Positions 62,091-64,000 of a stretch of 64,000 bases of DNA are shown here, one piece after another (the first letter of the stretch is position 1; every line of letters starts with the position of its first letter). The DNA is from Alkalimonas cellulosilytica. Lineage in GTDB: Bacteria; Pseudomonadota; Gammaproteobacteria; Enterobacterales; Alteromonadaceae. A model generated the notes under the pieces. The model was given only the letters and a program-made list of their open reading frames with translations, had not been told where the DNA came from and ran no database searches. The DNA lies in NCBI RefSeq assembly GCF_036325985.1, contig NZ_JAUHLI010000002.1, positions 62,001-126,000 of the forward strand. The letters run 5' to 3'. Position numbers and translations under genes: made by a program.

Positions 62091-63059
62091 TTAAGCATTA
62101 ATTTCTTCGGCGGTCTCGGTGATCAAGCGGCGCAGCCAGATATGGCTGGCGTCCTGATGCAGCAGTGGGCTCCAGATCATTTTCAGCTCAATCGATGGAA
62201 TGGCAAAGGGTGGGTCTAAAATGGCCATGCTGTCGTCGTTTTCGTACAGCCGCGCTGCCCGAAGCGGCAGGGTGGCGATTAAGTCCATTTCCACCGCCAG
62301 ATGCATGGCGACATGGTAGTTACGGGTAAAGACACTGATGGTGCGCTGTTTGCCGAGCTTGGCCAGGGCTTCATCGACCCAGCCGAGCTTTTGAATGTCT
62401 TTTGGGTCCATACCAACGCCCACACCAAAGCCGGTTTTACTGACCCAGATATGGCGGCTTTTTAAATAGCTTTCCAGATTAAACTGCTTGAGCACCGGGT
62501 TTTGCCGGTTGACCAGACAGGCAAAACTGTCGCGCCAGACGGTTTTTTGATGAAAAGACTGCGGCAGCTGGTCAAAGCGGTTGATCGCCATATCGACTTT
62601 GCCGTTTTCCACATCGTGAAAAGTGACATCGGATGGCGTCATAATATCCAGCGTGGTGGCTGGTGCCTGCTCGCGCATTTTTTTCAGCAGCGCCGGGATC
62701 AGGGTGGAGGCGGCGTAGTCGCTGGCCATAATGCGAAACACCCGGCTGCTTTGGCTGGGATCGAAATCCTTGTGCGGCTGCAGGCTTTCTTCCAGCGTCA
62801 GCAGCACACCGCGCACAATGGGTGCCAGCTCTTTGGCGCGCTCGGTGGGCACCATGCCTTCAGAAGTACGGACCAAAATGGGATCGTTCAGCAAGTCACG
62901 CAAGCGCTTTAAGCCATTGCTCATCGCTGGCTGAGTGATGTTGAGCTGGTTGGCAGCGCGGGTGACATTTTTTTCCCGCAGTAGTACATCCAGATAGACC
63001 AGCAGGTTTAAATCGACTTTGTTGATATTCATCCGTTCAATGCTTATTTGGTTGGACAT
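62091..63059 (-). CDS. LysR-family transcriptional regulator
   Basis: Regulator of 322 residues. An N-terminal winged helix (VDLNLLVYLDVLLREKNVTR, then AANQLNITQPAMSNGLKRL) is followed by a NodD/PBP2-type effector-binding domain (about 105-315). Target genes are unknown; it is convergent with aceB and lies between aceB and cydB. The ATG at 63059 is used; MNINKVDL ten residues in is an alternative. Confidence 0.93.
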   Translation of the reverse strand: MSNQISIERMNINKVDLNLLVYLDVLLREKNVTRAANQLNITQPAMSNGLKRLRDLLNDPILVRTSEGMVPTERAKELAPIVRGVLLTLEESLQPHKDFDPSQSSRVFRIMASDYAASTLIPALLKKMREQAPATTLDIMTPSDVTFHDVENGKVDMAINRFDQLPQSFHQKTVWRDSFACLVNRQNPVLKQFNLESYLKSRHIWVSKTGFGVGVGMDPKDIQKLGWVDEALAKLGKQRTISVFTRNYHVAMHLAVEMDLIATLPLRAARLYENDDSMAILDPPFAIPSIELKMIWSPLLHQDASHIWLRRLITETAEEINA

Positions 63060-63085
63060 TGATTGGCTGAATCATAACACCGGTG

Positions 63086-63125
63086 AATGGGCGCTGCATT
63101 AAAATTTACAGCAGCGCCCATTTTT
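63086..63125 (+). terminator. Perfect 12-base hairpin with plus-strand T run
   Basis: AATGGGCGCTGC (63086-63097) and GCAGCGCCCATT (63111-63122) form a perfect stem with a 13-base loop and run into TTTTT on the plus strand. It lies between cydB and the LysR gene, both on the minus strand. On that strand no T run follows, so its direction is odd. Confidence 0.6.
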
Positions 63126-63142
63126 CTTGGCTGGAGGGTTGC

Positions 63143-64000
63143 TCAATAGTACTTCAAATCATCGGCCTTACCGCGAAAGGCGTAGTAGGCGACTGCGGTA
63201 TAAGCCAGAATAAAGGGCAGTACAAAGATGGCGCCAAAGAAAATAATCTGCAGCGAATCTTTCGAGCTGGCGGCCTCGTACAACGTCATTTCGTTTGGCA
63301 CCACAAAGGGGTAGAAACTCAGCGCCAGGCCGGCAAAACAGCAAACAAAAATAATCAGTGTCAGCCAAAAGGGCAGCCAGGCGCCTTTGTCATCCGGCAG
63401 TGGTAAACGCTTTAATACCAGATAACCCAGCGCAAACATGCCAAAGCACAGCAAGGGGATGGCGGCATAAAAATACGCCAGCGGTGGCTCGGTCCAGACG
63501 GCATAGACATTGGCATTGACCAGCGGGTTGATCATACTGACCGCCAGAATACCGCCAAAGGTCAGCACGCCGGCTTTTTTGCAGGTAGCGATGGCATGGC
63601 GCTGTAGCTCGCCGCTGGTTTTGCCTATCAGCCAGGCATTGCCAATCATGGCGTAGGCGGCGGTGACGCACAGGCCGCTGAAGCTGGCAAAGAGCACACT
63701 GGTCAGTTGGTAGTTCAAGCCCATCACGTAAATGCCCAGCATAAAGCCCTGGCTGAAGGTCGCCAGCAAGGAGCCGGCTTTAAAGGTCCAGTCCCAGTTG
63801 CGTTTTTGCGCTGGCTTAACCTTGGCACGAAAGTCAAAGGCTACGCCGCGCAGGATCAGGCCAATCAGCAGCAGGGCGGCTGGCAGGTACATGGCGTGCA
63901 AAATGGCGCTATGGGCGGCAGGAAAAGCCACCAACAGCAGACCTACGGCCATCACCAGCCAGGTTTCATTGGCGTCCCAAAAGGGGCCGATGGAAGCAAT
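63143..64000 (-). CDS. cydB: Cytochrome bd ubiquinol oxidase subunit II, truncated by window end
   Basis: Subunit of the terminal quinol oxidase in the inner membrane. The minus-strand frame is open to base 64000, so the 5' end of the gene lies outside; 285 residues are seen. The first visible stretch IGPFWDANETWLV is the conserved loop of the family, and the variant DANETW rather than DGNEVW points to the CIO (cyanide-insensitive) branch. About eight TM segments follow, ending RGKADDLKYY. cydA would be expected just beyond the window. Confidence 0.93.
   Translation of the reverse strand: MASIGPFWDANETWLVMAVGLLLVAFPAAHSAILHAMYLPAALLLIGLILRGVAFDFRAKVKPAQKRNWDWTFKAGSLLATFSQGFMLGIYVMGLNYQLTSVLFASFSGLCVTAAYAMIGNAWLIGKTSGELQRHAIATCKKAGVLTFGGILAVSMINPLVNANVYAVWTEPPLAYFYAAIPLLCFGMFALGYLVLKRLPLPDDKGAWLPFWLTLIIFVCCFAGLALSFYPFVVPNEMTLYEAASSKDSLQIIFFGAIFVLPFILAYTAVAYYAFRGKADDLKYY

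Noticed and set aside
1..64000. CRISPR arrays, tRNA or rRNA genes, insertion sequences, prophage genes
   Set aside because: No regular repeat-spacer pattern, cloverleaf-type sequence, transposase or phage structural gene was recognised on reading either strand.

Overview
The window is a chromosomal segment of a Gram-negative gammaproteobacterium. Gene content and order (nusA-infB-rbfA-truB-rpsO-pnp-nlpI; leuS-lptE-holA-nadD-rsfS-rlmH-mrdA-mrdB-rlpA-dacA-ybeD-lipB-lipA; miaB-ybeZ-ybeY-ybeX-lnt), together with a large TonB receptor and many c-di-GMP proteins, suggest an aquatic Alteromonadales/Chromatiaceae lineage such as Rheinheimera, Alishewanella or Arsukibacterium. That placement is an inference from gene content, not from a search.

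Layout. 1-9495 (+): transcription and translation operon (nusA truncated by the window edge, infB, rbfA, truB, rpsO, pnp, nlpI), interrupted between rpsO and pnp by a RHH/ParE-type toxin-antitoxin pair with a palindromic operator. 9482-12723: an unusual lipoprotein with an HEFLH motif, then a PilZ protein and a GAF-GGDEF diguanylate cyclase transcribed divergently. 12724-25450 (-): the leuS-to-lipA cell-envelope and lipoate block. 25732-27290 (+): two overlapping membrane-protein genes that look like a pore-forming effector and its immunity protein, sitting between leuS and ybeL. 27346-32209 (+): ybeL, a LonB-like protease and a lipid-kinase-like/DUF389 membrane protein. 32206-38574 (-): lnt-ybeX-ybeY-ybeZ-miaB and an EamA transporter. 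38646-43175 (-): a 1509-residue sensor with propeller, PAS, GGDEF and EAL domains. 43312-48598: CbiB/AmpE-like protein, mtnN, pirin, a small outer-membrane barrel, ogt and an Ada-AlkA fusion. 48750-53494 (-): a TonB receptor and a calcium-loop protein. 53703-57943 (+): an RND efflux adaptor and pump. 57940-60090 (-): two single-domain response regulators around a YjfB-like motility protein, then a DUF2726 protein. 60350-64000: malate synthase (+), a LysR regulator (-) and a cydB fragment (-) cut by the window end.

How the genes work together. Most of the window is housekeeping: translation initiation, ribosome maturation and RNA turnover; elongasome peptidoglycan synthesis (mrdA, mrdB, rlpA, dacA); lipoprotein and LPS export (lnt, lptE); and lipoate synthesis. 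The accessory part is rich in signalling: two GGDEF proteins with intact inhibitory sites, a PilZ receptor and two CheY-like proteins. Two separate genes (yjfB-like and the calcium-loop protein) carry sequences matching the FliA (sigma-28) promoter consensus, which ties them to the flagellar regulon. No rRNA, tRNA, CRISPR array, insertion sequence or prophage gene was recognised.
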